Shown: positions 1-6,666, counted from the stretch's first letter. The stretch: 9,518 bases of DNA from Archangium sp. (GCA_016793525.1 JAEUJT010000189.1:1-9518), one strand, 5' to 3'. A program made the numbers and translations. The notes: generated by a model not told the origin, from the sequence alone.

Positions 1-1256
1 TGCTCGGCCGCGTGGTGAACGCGCTCGGCCAGCCGGTCGACGGCAAGGGCCCCATCGAGTCGACCGAGTTCCGCCGCATCGAGCTCAAGGCGCCGGGCAT
101 CGTGAAGCGCAAGTCGGTGCACGAGCCGATGCAGACGGGCATCAAGGCGCTCGACGCGCTGGTGCCGGTCGGCCGTGGTCAGCGCGAGCTCATCATCGGC
201 GACCGCCAGACGGGCAAAACCGCCGTCGCGCTCGACGCCATCATCAACCAGAAGGGCCAGGGCGTGTACTGCGTGTACGTCGCCATCGGTCAGAAGCAGT
301 CGACCGTCGCCCAGGTGGTCGAGAAGCTGCAGCGCTTCGGGGCGCTCGAGTACACCATCATCGTCTGCGCCAACGCGTCGGACCCGGCGCCGATGCAGTT
401 CTTCGCGCCGTACACCGGCTGCGCGATGGGCGAATACTTCCGCGACAACAAGATGCACGGCCTCATCGTGTACGACGACCTCTCGAAGCAGGCCGTGGCG
501 TACCGCCAGCTGTCGCTCCTGCTGCGCCGCCCGCCGGGCCGCGAGGCATACCCGGGCGACGTGTTCTACATTCACTCCCGCCTGCTGGAGCGCGCGTCGA
601 AGTTGTCTGACGCCGAAGGTGCTGGCTCGCTCACCGCGCTGCCCATCATCGAGACCCAGGCCGGCGACGTGTCGGCGTACATTCCCACGAACGTCATCTC
701 CATCACCGACGGGCAGATTTTCCTCGAGACCGACTTGTTCAACGCCGGTATTCGCCCGGCCATCAACGTCGGCATCTCGGTGTCGCGCGTCGGCTCCGCG
801 GCGCAGATCAAGGCCATGAAGCAGGTGGCAGGCTCACTCAAGCTCGACCTCGCGCAGTACCGCGAGCTGGCGGCGTTTGCGCAGTTCGGCTCCGACCTCG
901 ACAAGTCGACGCAAGAAGTCTTGGCCCGCGGCGCGCGCCTCACCGAGCTGCTGAAGCAGCCCCAGTACCAGCCGCTGTCGGTCGGCCGTCAGGTCATTCA
1001 GATGTACGCGGGTATGAACAAAGAAGACGCGCAGGGCCGCGGGTGGATCCGCGACATTCCCGTGACCGACATCACCCGCTGGGCGAAGGAGCTCCTCGAG
1101 TTCATCGAGGCCAAGTACGCCGGCGTCATCAAGCGCATCGAAGAGACGGGCGCGCTGCCGGTGAACGACAAGAAGCAGCCGTCTGACGCCGAGCTGAACA
1201 AGGCGCTGACCGAGTTCAACGCCACCTTCGCCAAGACGCCCGGCGCGAAAATCTAA
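1..1256 (+). CDS. atpA: F1 ATP synthase subunit alpha, 5'-truncated
   Basis: Non-catalytic nucleotide-binding subunit of the F1 head of the F1Fo ATP synthase, on the cytoplasmic face of the inner membrane. The reading frame is open from base 3, so the gene starts before the window. About 417 codons remain of a family length near 510, so roughly the first 90-100 residues (the N-terminal beta-barrel domain) are missing. The P-loop GDRQTGKT lies at 198-221. The alpha/beta family signature with [17 protein letters not shown] lies near 756-806 and contains the arginine-finger Arg of alpha subunits. The C-terminal helical domain is complete and ends at TAA. The GTG at 12 is an internal valine codon, not a start. 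No atpG follows: a hairpin and an unrelated small gene come next, so alpha is the last gene of its transcript here. Identification is very secure. Confidence 0.98.
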   Translation, partial: LGRVVNALGQPVDGKGPIESTEFRRIELKAPGIVKRKSVHEPMQTGIKALDALVPVGRGQRELIIGDRQTGKTAVALDAIINQKGQGVYCVYVAIGQKQSTVAQVVEKLQRFGALEYTIIVCANASDPAPMQFFAPYTGCAMGEYFRDNKMHGLIVYDDLSKQAVAYRQLSLLLRRPPGREAYPGDVFYIHSRLLERASKLSDAEGAGSLTALPIIETQAGDVSAYIPTNVISITDGQIFLETDLFNAGIRPAINVGISVSRVGSAAQIKAMKQVAGSLKLDLAQYRELAAFAQFGSDLDKSTQEVLARGARLTELLKQPQYQPLSVGRQVIQMYAGMNKEDAQGRGWIRDIPVTDITRWAKELLEFIEAKYAGVIKRIEETGALPVNDKKQPSDAELNKALTEFNATFAKTPGAKI

Positions 1257-1283
1257 GTCGCTCGCATCTGAAGCAGCTTCTCC

Positions 1284-1321
1284 GGCGGCCTCCGCACCAC
1301 GCGGGGCCGCCGTCGTCGTTT
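1284..1321 (+). terminator. Hairpin terminator after atpA
   Basis: An inverted repeat starts 27 bases after the atpA stop. The arm GGCGGCC (1284-1290), a bulged T, then CCGC (1292-1295) pairs with GCGG (1301-1304) and GGCCGCC (1305-1311), giving 11 base pairs around the loop ACCAC. The downstream tract is only weakly T-rich (GTCGTCGTTT), so this is a GC-strong hairpin with an imperfect U-tract. Its position directly after the stop supports transcription termination. Confidence 0.62.
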
Positions 1322-1328
1322 CTGAGCT

Positions 1329-1622
1329 ATGTCCCGCCGCATGGCCTCGATGCGCGTGGTGATGAACTTCATGGTCGGCGGCGGGCTCCTCGGCATCATC
1401 GGAAGCACCTTCGCGGGCCCGTCGATACTCGAGTGGTACAACACGAGCGGCGCCGGCCCCTCCCTCTGCGAGTGCGCCAAGCTCACCCGCGACACCGCCG
1501 ACCGCTTCGTGACGATTCAGCTGGCTGGGCTCGGAGCGGGTGCGTTCGCTGGGCTCGTGCTCGGCGTGCTTTTCGCGGCGAAACGCCGGAACACTCCGCC
1601 ACCGGCGGCCAGCGCAGCGTGA
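1329..1622 (+). CDS. Small two-helix membrane protein, unknown function
   Basis: A 97-residue protein that I do not recognise as a named family. It has a basic N-terminus (two Arg at residues 3-4), a first hydrophobic glycine-rich helix at about residues 11-34, a polar loop at about 35-58, a second hydrophobic helix at about 61-84, and a KRR anchor followed by a Pro/Ala-rich tail. Positive charges at both ends predict both termini in the cytoplasm, leaving the loop outside the membrane. That loop carries a C-E-C motif (residues 47-49), which could form a disulfide or bind metal; this is inference. The start ATG at 1329 has no convincing Shine-Dalgarno sequence, and ATGs at 1344 and 1353 are alternatives that would keep both helices. 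It follows the atpA hairpin, so it may have its own promoter or depend on read-through. Codon use looks like real coding sequence. Confidence 0.72.
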   Translation: MSRRMASMRVVMNFMVGGGLLGIIGSTFAGPSILEWYNTSGAGPSLCECAKLTRDTADRFVTIQLAGLGAGAFAGLVLGVLFAAKRRNTPPPAASAA

Positions 1623-1667
1623 CGGAACCGAGCGGTCGGGGCCAATCGCGAGAGCCACGTCGTACTC

Positions 1668-1673
1668 GGAGGG
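1668..1673 (+). promoter_or_regulatory. Ribosome binding site for the cysteine-rich gene
   Basis: GGAGGG ends three bases before the ATG at 1677. It is the clearest Shine-Dalgarno match among the plus-strand genes, though its spacing is short. It fixes the start of the cysteine-rich protein. Confidence 0.6.
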
Positions 1674-1676
1674 TCC

Positions 1677-2099
1677 ATGCACATCACGCCACGCATCGTT
1701 CTCACGGCCATTGTCGTCTGTTGCGGTTGTGGTCCCACCAACGAGGCCAACACGCTTGATGGAGGGCGTTCGGTGCCACTCGCCTCGGGCGCCGCGTGTA
1801 CGTGCATCGGCGATACGCCCGTGTGTTGTGAAGCGGGGCTCACCTGCTTCGCCGACACGCTGTGCAACGTGAAGACCGACGGGGGCTGTTTCACTGAAGG
1901 CACGTGCGCCGCACCACGGGCTGCCGGCCAGTCATGCCGCTTCGACAGCAACTGCGCCGTAGGTCGGTGCTCGAACATGCGCTGTGAGGCGACCGATGCG
2001 GGGTCGATGTGCATTCCATCGGGCTCGAGTTGCGCGTCCGCTCCGAGCCAATGTTGCAGTGGCTCCTGCGCGCTTCTGGGCAGCGGCCTCTGTACCTGA
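1677..2099 (+). CDS. Cysteine-rich exported protein, probable lipoprotein
   Basis: A 140-residue protein with 21 cysteines (15%). The N-terminus is a short export signal: hydrophobic residues about 7-14, then C-C-G-C at 15-18. C18 with glycine before it is the likeliest lipidation site, though the lipobox is atypical. The mature part is a series of small cysteine modules. C41-C63 contains a CC pair. C87-C103 has the spacing C-X5-C-X4-C-X4-C, with CRFDSNCAVGRC, as in Dickkopf-like cysteine motifs. C112-C139 has C-X6-C-X6-CC-X3-C-X7-C, the inhibitor-cystine-knot order. Disulfide-stabilised folding outside the cytoplasm is expected. No enzymatic residues stand out, so a binding, structural or toxin-like role are all open. 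The GGAGGG before the ATG supports the start. It uses more TGT/TGC and is less GC-extreme than its neighbours. It runs convergently toward the TPR gene. Confidence 0.78.
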   Translation: MHITPRIVLTAIVVCCGCGPTNEANTLDGGRSVPLASGAACTCIGDTPVCCEAGLTCFADTLCNVKTDGGCFTEGTCAAPRAAGQSCRFDSNCAVGRCSNMRCEATDAGSMCIPSGSSCASAPSQCCSGSCALLGSGLCT

Positions 2100-2131
2100 G
2101 CCGGCTCCCTGCTCGGTCTGAAACACGCAAT

Positions 2132-2156
2132 CGCTCGACCGGAGGCCCGTCGAGCG
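2132..2156. terminator. Hairpin between convergent genes
   Basis: CGCTCGAC (2132-2139) pairs exactly with GTCGAGCG (2149-2156) around a nine-base loop. It lies in the 67-base gap between the stop of the cysteine-rich gene (2099) and the stop of the opposite-strand TPR gene (2167), where a shared bidirectional terminator would be expected. There is no T-tract on either side, so termination efficiency is uncertain. A perfect 10-base palindrome, GAGCCGGCTC, also lies at 2098-2107. Confidence 0.45.
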
Positions 2157-2166
2157 GAACACCGTC

Positions 2167-3492
2167 TCAGGTCGAGACGTTCATCAACCGCCCGTGATGC
2201 AGCCGCCACCGCCCAACGATGCCGTCGCGCGACGTCTCGAGCCCGCTCAGCTTGGCCACCGCCGCGGCGTCGTCTTCGCGCGCAATCAACACGAGCTCGC
2301 GGAGGCCCAGGTACACGCGGTAGGGGCCGTCGCCGGCGACGCGCTCCAGCGACGTCTGGTGAAAGGGCGTGAGAATTCGAGCCGCGTCGTGGCCATCACC
2401 GTGCGCCAGGGCCCACAAGCCGGTGGGCGTGTTCGACAGCCGCAGGGCGCCTTGTTCGAGCTCGATGGCGCGCACGTCGGCGGGCCGCTCGCTGAGGTTT
2501 CGCCAGGCCGCATCGTCGACCGCGTCGAGCGCCAGGCCCCAACTCGCCAACACGCCCTCGGGTACGTAGCGAACGAGCTCGGGGTCTTCGAGGGCGTAGA
2601 ACACCCACAGCCCCGCGGGCCCCTCGCGCCGCGCCGCGCCGATGCCTCGCTCGAGGAACGGGGTGTCGCGCAAGACCGGGAGCACGCGCTCGAGCAGCTT
2701 TGCCTTGTCGTCAGGGAGGCCAAGCGTGCGCTCGGCGAGCTCCATGGCCACCGACTCGGCGACCCTCGCCAACGGGAGCCCCGACACCAGAAAATCTTCG
2801 TACAGCCGCTCGAGCGACAGCCGCACCACACCGCCTCGGCCGACGCGCACGAGCAGGTGTTGTTTCTGGAGCAGGTGCGGCGTCGACCGCGCGCGGAGGG
2901 CTTCGATGAGCGCCTGGGCGTACATGTCGAGCGGCGGCGGCGCGTCGAGGTCGGCAGGGGCGAGCTGCTCGAGCTCGAGGGAGAGCTGCTGGGCCTCTCC
3001 GTCGAAGGGGTCGACGCGGAGCACCGAGGAGACGAGGGCGTTGGCGCGGGCCCACTCGCCGCGGCGCATCGCGACAATCGCCATGGCCTTGGTGGCCTCG
3101 GGGTCACCGGGGTTCACCTCGAGCGCGCGGCGGAGGGAGGCTTCGGCTTCGATCCACTTGTCGATGCTGATCAACGCCCGGCCCAGCGCGAGGTGCACCT
3201 GAATGTCGCGGGGGAAGTCGCGGCGTACGGCCTCGAGAATGGGAATGGCCTGGGGCGCCGCATCGGCGTTGATGAGGGCCTGAGCGACCGCCGTGCGCAG
3301 CCCGGGAGACCCGTGCTGTTGCGCCGCAGCCTCGAGCATTCGCAGCTCGTCGCCGCTCAGGCGCTCGCCGGCATCGACTTTCTGGCGCAGCCGCTCGACG
3401 GTCACTGCGTCAAACGTAAGGACCTGACGCCCCGGGGGCAACGTGTTGCGTGAATTGCGCTGGGAGCCTTCGATTTCGTTGACTTTGCGCAC
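2167..3492 (-). CDS. TPR protein with DUF1444-like C-terminal domain
   Basis: A 441-residue predicted soluble protein with no signal peptide or membrane helix. Residues about 65-175 form tandem tetratricopeptide-type helical hairpins, with TPR hallmarks such as ALGRAL, AEASLRRALEVNPGDPEA and RGEWARANALV. This is a protein-binding scaffold. After a proline-rich linker (about 180-190), residues about 190-441 resemble the DUF1444 family (Bacillus YtpQ type): the stretch with WVFYALED (297-304), and GDGHDAARIL (365-374), which resembles the family's NDGYDASRIL as I recall it. That domain has no known biochemical activity, so the function is unknown. The start is a GTG at 3492 with only a weak upstream purine stretch (GGGTGG about 20 bases away). 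A TTG at codon 18 is a possible alternative and would not affect the domains. The gene is divergent from the exbB operon with 56 bases between the start codons. Confidence 0.82.
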   Translation of the reverse strand: MRKVNEIEGSQRNSRNTLPPGRQVLTFDAVTVERLRQKVDAGERLSGDELRMLEAAAQQHGSPGLRTAVAQALINADAAPQAIPILEAVRRDFPRDIQVHLALGRALISIDKWIEAEASLRRALEVNPGDPEATKAMAIVAMRRGEWARANALVSSVLRVDPFDGEAQQLSLELEQLAPADLDAPPPLDMYAQALIEALRARSTPHLLQKQHLLVRVGRGGVVRLSLERLYEDFLVSGLPLARVAESVAMELAERTLGLPDDKAKLLERVLPVLRDTPFLERGIGAARREGPAGLWVFYALEDPELVRYVPEGVLASWGLALDAVDDAAWRNLSERPADVRAIELEQGALRLSNTPTGLWALAHGDGHDAARILTPFHQTSLERVAGDGPYRVYLGLRELVLIAREDDAAAVAKLSGLETSRDGIVGRWRLHHGRLMNVST

Positions 3493-3548
3493 TGCGCCAA
3501 CGATGGATCCACCCGCTTCTCGGCCGACCTTCTCCTTCCGGTAACGTC
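3493..3548. promoter_or_regulatory. Divergent intergenic region, TPR gene / exbB operon
   Basis: These 56 bases must hold, or overlap, the promoters of both divergent genes. A TTGACT resembling a -35 box on the plus strand lies at 3479-3484, just inside the TPR gene, but no matching -10 sits 16-18 bases on. No sigma-54 element and no clear Shine-Dalgarno before the exbB ATG at 3549 are visible. The region is annotated by position and no specific site is claimed. Confidence 0.35.
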
Positions 3549-3851
3549 ATGACTTCGTTCCTCGTTTTGGGCCAGATGGCCAACTCTGAACAGGGTTGGC
3601 TGACATCGAAGCTCCTCGCCACCCTCACCTCGAGCGCGGAGTGGGTGCTGTGGCTCCTGGCCATTCTCTCGGTCATCTCCATCGCGGTGATGCTCGAGCG
3701 CGCGGTGTATTTCGCCACCCACCGGCTCGAGAACATCGACGAGATTCTGATGAAGTTGGCCAAGGGTGACCTCGAGGGCGTGAAGGCGAGCATCGGCGGC
3801 AAGCAGGGCATGGAGGCATCGGTGCTCCGCGAAGGCCTCGAGTGGTCGCCG

Positions 3852-3854
3852 TAG
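3852..3854 (+). other. In-frame amber codon inside exbB
   Basis: TAG in frame between the codons for SP and GPDAVDEL. It lies in the cytoplasmic loop between TM1 and TM2, and one base change (C to T) from CAG would create it. TAG serves as the normal stop of the sigma-factor and receptor-like genes in this same window, so general reassignment of TAG to sense is unlikely. Confidence 0.9.
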
Positions 3855-4213
3855 GGCCCCGACGCGGTCGACGAGTTGATCAGCGCCACCATGGCCCGCG
3901 AGAAGCCGCGCTACGAGCGCTTCCTCTCGGTGCTGGGCACGCTGGGGAGCAACACGCCGTTCATCGGCTTGTTCGGCACCGTGTTGGGCATCATCAAGGC
4001 GTTCCACGACCTCGGCTCCATGGGCGCGAAGGGCGCTGAGGTGCAGCAGACGGTGATGGCGGGCATCTCCGAGGCGCTGGTGGCGACGGCGGTGGGCCTG
4101 GCGGTCGCGATTCCGGCGGTGATTGGGTACAACATCCTGACGCGGCAGGTGAAAAACGTGACGGCGCGCTCCACGGCGCTCGGGCACGCACTGGTCGGGC
4201 ACCTGCGCTCGAC

Positions 4214-4217
4214 GGAG
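4214..4217 (+). promoter_or_regulatory. Ribosome binding site for exbD
   Basis: GGAG within GGAGAAG lies at the end of the exbB frame, nine bases before the exbD ATG at 4227. It is the only clear Shine-Dalgarno in the transport operon, and would let exbD be translated even if exbB translation ends early at the amber codon. Confidence 0.55.
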
Positions 4218-4226
4218 AAGTGACGT

Positions 4227-4655
4227 ATGGCGGGCAGTGCGCAGAATGACAGTGACGACGAGATTACGGGCATCAACGTCACGCCGTTGGTCGACATCGT
4301 GCTGGTGCTGCTAATCATCTTCATGGTGACGGCCAGCTTCATCGTGCGGGAGACAAAAGAGGTCGACCTGCCCAAGGCCGCGAAGAGCGGCGAGACCGTT
4401 CAAGGCATCGTCAACGTCGTGTTGGACAAAGACGGCAAGTTCTATTTCGACGGCGCTGAGGTGACGGAAGACGACCTCAAGGCGCGCATCGTGGATGCGG
4501 TGAAGAAAGAGAAAGAGCCGCGCGCCATCATCACCGCGGATCAATCGCTGAGCTACGGCAAGGTGATGCACCTCATCGACCTGGTGCAGGTGCAAGGCAT
4601 CGCGAAGTTCGCGCTCAACATTCAAAAAGAAGCGGCTGCGGCCCCGGTGCCATGA
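4227..4655 (+). CDS. exbD: ExbD/TolR-family energy-transduction protein
   Basis: A 142-residue ExbD/TolR-type subunit that partners ExbB in using proton-motive force to energise TonB. A short acidic cytoplasmic N-terminus (NDSDDE) leads into the signature INVTPLVDIVLVLLIIFMV. D23 corresponds to the single conserved membrane aspartate of ExbD/TolR that takes part in proton movement. The single helix (about 20-41) is followed by a periplasmic domain with the usual KEVDLPKA, a beta-rich middle, and the segment ADQSLSYGKVMHLIDLVQVQG typical of the family. Length matches the family. It starts three bases after the exbB stop and its stop overlaps the tonB start, so the three genes are translated as one operon. 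ExbD rather than TolR is chosen because tonB follows. The protein is intact, unlike its upstream partner. Confidence 0.93.
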   Translation: MAGSAQNDSDDEITGINVTPLVDIVLVLLIIFMVTASFIVRETKEVDLPKAAKSGETVQGIVNVVLDKDGKFYFDGAEVTEDDLKARIVDAVKKEKEPRAIITADQSLSYGKVMHLIDLVQVQGIAKFALNIQKEAAAAPVP

Positions 4656-5479
4656 AACCTGCGCGGGCGGTACCGCCTCCCATCGAGCCGCGTCCGCCGA
4701 GCAACGACGACGTTCAGCCCATCGTGCGCCCGCCTCCTGAGTCGGAGTCGCGAAGCTGGGTGTTCCTCTTCGCGTTTCTGCTCCTCTCGGGCATCGGCCA
4801 CGTGGTGACGTTTGTGCGTTTGCCTGACCGTCCTCCGCTCGCGATGAAGGACAAGCCGCTCGACATCGAAATCAAGGTTATCGAGCCGCCGAAGCCGCCG
4901 CCCGAGCCTGAGAAGCCGCCCGAACCGGAGCCTCCCAAACCGAAGCCGAAGTTGCCGCCTCCGCCGGTGAAGACGGCCGAGGTGAAGCCACCTCCCGAGC
5001 AAGCACCGCCGCCGCCGACCGATGAGGCACCGAAAGAGCCGCCGAAGCCGGTTCCAATCGTTGTGGGCCTCTCGCTGTCGAACACGAATGAAGGTGGCTC
5101 CTTCGCGGCACCAGTGGGGAACACCGCCTACGGCAAAGCCGCCAACACCGCGGTCGACCCCAACGCCGTGCAGGCGTACCGGGCGCCGAAGTACGTGCCT
5201 CCAGGGGGCGCCGACACCGACCCGGTGGCCATCGGTGAAGTGAAGGTGCCGTACCCCGAAGAGGCGCGAAAGGCCGAGGTCGAAGGCTCGGTGCGCATGA
5301 AGGTCACCGTCGACGAGCAAGGCAACGTCACCAACGTCGTCGTGGTCTCCGGGCCGGGCTACGGGCTCAACGAGGCGGCGGCGGCGGCGATGAAGCGCTT
5401 CAAGTTCAAGCCGGCCACCAAAGGCGGCGAAGCGGTGGGCACGACGTTCCCGTACACGTACACGTTTTTGCTCGACTGA
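4652..5479 (+). CDS. tonB: TonB energy-transducing protein
   Basis: A 275-residue TonB family protein that spans the periplasm to contact outer-membrane receptors. The N-terminal cytoplasmic segment (1-35) is proline-rich. The membrane anchor is at about 36-55 and contains S46-x3-H50, the same SxxxH spacing as the functionally important Ser/His of the E. coli TonB anchor. Residues about 79-136 are a Pro/Lys/Glu-rich rigid spacer of PPKPPPEPEKPPEP type. The TonB C-terminal domain is at about 198-275: VPYPEEARKAEVEGSV, then VTVDEQGNV, then MKRFKFKPA and a final beta strand. The ATG overlaps the exbD stop as ATGA, indicating translational coupling. After its TGA only 23 bases separate it from the convergent sigma-factor gene, and no hairpin with a T-tract is visible in that gap. 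Confidence 0.93.
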   Translation: MKPARAVPPPIEPRPPSNDDVQPIVRPPPESESRSWVFLFAFLLLSGIGHVVTFVRLPDRPPLAMKDKPLDIEIKVIEPPKPPPEPEKPPEPEPPKPKPKLPPPPVKTAEVKPPPEQAPPPPTDEAPKEPPKPVPIVVGLSLSNTNEGGSFAAPVGNTAYGKAANTAVDPNAVQAYRAPKYVPPGGADTDPVAIGEVKVPYPEEARKAEVEGSVRMKVTVDEQGNVTNVVVVSGPGYGLNEAAAAAMKRFKFKPATKGGEAVGTTFPYTYTFLLD

Positions 5480-5502
5480 ACCGAACCGCCCGGGCCGAGG
5501 CG

Positions 5503-6666
5503 CTACTCGTCGCGCTCGCTGGCCATCAGGTTGAAGTCGGGAATCTCCGACTTCATGTACTCGCGGATCCGCACGACAAGAGCGGCTTCGATCTGCCGCG
5601 CGCGCTCACGTGACACGCCGTAGTGGGCGCCGATGTCTTGCAACGTCATCGGCTCGTCGGAGATGAGTCGCTTGTCGAAGATGAAGCGCTCTTTCTCGTT
5701 GAGCGTCTCGGCGAACGTCGACAGCTTGGTGCGGAAGAGCTCCTTCAGCTCGGCGTTGCCCAGCGCGTCGTCGGCGGCGCCAGGCGCGGCGGGGAGGAGC
5801 CGATCTCCGCGGGTGCCCTTGTCGTCGTCGGGGTGCGCCGGCGCGTCGATGGAGACCTCGTCGTGGCCGAGGCGTTGGTCCATCTCCACCACGTCTTGCT
5901 CAGTGACGTTGAGGCGCTCGGCCAGCAGCTTCGGCGTCACCTCGTAGCCCTGCACGGAGAGGCGCTCTTGCTCTTGGCGCAGCTTGAAGAAGAGCTTTCG
6001 CTGGGCCTCGGTCGTGCCCAGCTTCACCATCTTCCAGTTGTCCATGATGTAGCGAAGGATGTACGCGCGGATCCACCAGGCGGCGTAGCTGGCGAGCTTC
6101 ACGCCGCGCTCCGGGTCGAACTTTCGCACCGCCTGCATCAGCCCGATGTTCCCCTCTTGCACGAGGTCGAGAAGCGAGAGCGGGTTGCGGTGGTACTCGT
6201 GCGCCAGCTTCACCACCAGGCGCAGGTTCGACGCCACGAGGGTGTACGCGGCCTTCACGTCACCTGAATCGCGGAAGCGCTTCGCCAGCTCGACCTCTTG
6301 CTCGCGGGTCAGCAGCGGGTGCCGCGTCACCTCGGCCATGTACGCCGAGAGCGGGTCCCTCGAGTTCAGCCCGCGGGCGGCCGGCTTGGCGAGGGTCACG
6401 GTGTCGAGGTCGGCCACCACGTCGTCGAGGTCTTCAGCGGCCGGCTCCTGCGGCTCGTCGATGCCCGGCGTCTCGTCGGAGGCCTCGGTTTCCCCGTCGG
6501 CTTCGGCGTCACGCTCAGCGGCAACGGCGCGCGCGCGCGGCTTCTTCTTCTTCGGCGCCTCGGGGGCCGCAGGCACCACGGGGGTGACGACCGTGCCGTC
6601 GACGATGGACGCGTCGATGACCTCGTTCGCCGGAGTCGCTGGTGTTTTCCCTCTGCGCGCAGCCAT
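5503..6666 (-). CDS. rpoH: RpoH-like (sigma-32) alternative sigma factor
   Basis: A 387-residue sigma-70-family factor that directs RNA polymerase to an alternative, probably heat-shock or stress, promoter set. Residues 1-100 are a low-complexity Ala/Pro/acidic extension with a KKKKPRAR patch (39-46). Region 1.2 starts at DPLSAYM (104). Core-binding region 2 contains DLVQEGNIGLMQAV (167-180), and region 2.4, reading the -10 element, spans about 193-208 (SYAAWWIRAYILRYI). QRKLFFKLR (222-230) matches the RpoH box that distinguishes sigma-32 proteins from housekeeping and sporulation sigmas. Region 4.2 is a helix-turn-helix around TLQDIGAHYGVSRERARQIE (341-360). E. coli RpoH is about 284 residues, so the N-terminal extension is unusual. 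GAGGTG five bases before the ATG fixes the start. It lies 24 bases downstream of the receptor-like gene on the same strand, suggesting cotranscription. It could equally be named as one of the myxobacterial SigB/SigC-type factors. Confidence 0.9.
   Translation of the reverse strand: MAARRGKTPATPANEVIDASIVDGTVVTPVVPAAPEAPKKKKPRARAVAAERDAEADGETEASDETPGIDEPQEPAAEDLDDVVADLDTVTLAKPAARGLNSRDPLSAYMAEVTRHPLLTREQEVELAKRFRDSGDVKAAYTLVASNLRLVVKLAHEYHRNPLSLLDLVQEGNIGLMQAVRKFDPERGVKLASYAAWWIRAYILRYIMDNWKMVKLGTTEAQRKLFFKLRQEQERLSVQGYEVTPKLLAERLNVTEQDVVEMDQRLGHDEVSIDAPAHPDDDKGTRGDRLLPAAPGAADDALGNAELKELFRTKLSTFAETLNEKERFIFDKRLISDEPMTLQDIGAHYGVSRERARQIEAALVVRIREYMKSEIPDFNLMASERDE

Larger units (their letters stand above)
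3549..4223 (+). pseudogene. exbB: ExbB/TolQ-family proton channel gene with in-frame TAG
   Basis: ExbB-type (MotA/TolQ/ExbB family) inner-membrane proton-channel subunit that works with ExbD and TonB. The whole frame would encode 224 residues, a normal size for the family. TM1 is at about residues 31-48, and the cytoplasmic loop about 52-125. TM2 lies in the conserved stretch with SNTPFIGLFGTVLGI (134-148), and TM3 in GISEALVATAVGLAVAIPAV (172-191). Codon 102 (3852-3854) is TAG. The frame continues without shift as GPDAVDELISATMAREKPRYERF, so this is one gene with a single nonsense codon, not a frameshift. Read literally it splits into 3549-3854 (101 residues, TM1 only) and a downstream piece that could begin at TTG 3876 or ATG 3891 (TM2 and TM3), neither with a good ribosome site. 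The TAG could be a true mutation, a sequencing or assembly error, or suppressed. It is followed three bases later by exbD. Family identity is secure; functional status is not. Confidence 0.9.

Noticed and set aside
175..819. Plus-strand open frame of Ser/Arg/Thr-rich protein inside atpA
   Set aside because: It is an out-of-frame shadow of atpA with no motif.
834..1682. Minus-strand open frame (282 codons) across the atpA end and the small membrane-protein gene
   Set aside because: It runs antisense to atpA and through the terminator hairpin, with Arg/Ala/His-rich content and no recognisable domain.
2194..3453. Long plus-strand open frame (419 codons) opposite the TPR gene
   Set aside because: It is an antisense shadow of a GC-rich gene. 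The translation is low-complexity Arg/Gly/Ala/Val/Glu with no domain, while the minus-strand frame has clear TPR and DUF1444-like motifs.
3479..3507. TTGACT at 3479 as part of a sigma-70 promoter for exbB
   Set aside because: The -35 match is good, but the bases 16-18 downstream (around ATGGAT) do not resemble a -10 box, so it is not called as a promoter.
3852..3854. TAG reassigned to an amino acid in this organism
   Set aside because: The sigma-factor and receptor-like genes both end at TAG at the expected protein end, and the atp, exbD and tonB products show standard code use. Local suppression remains possible, but a general recoding does not fit.
4880..5060. Tandem DNA repeat with CCG/AAG/CCT units
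   Set aside because: It is the coding sequence of the TonB proline-rich spacer. The repetition follows from the amino-acid composition and is expected for the family.
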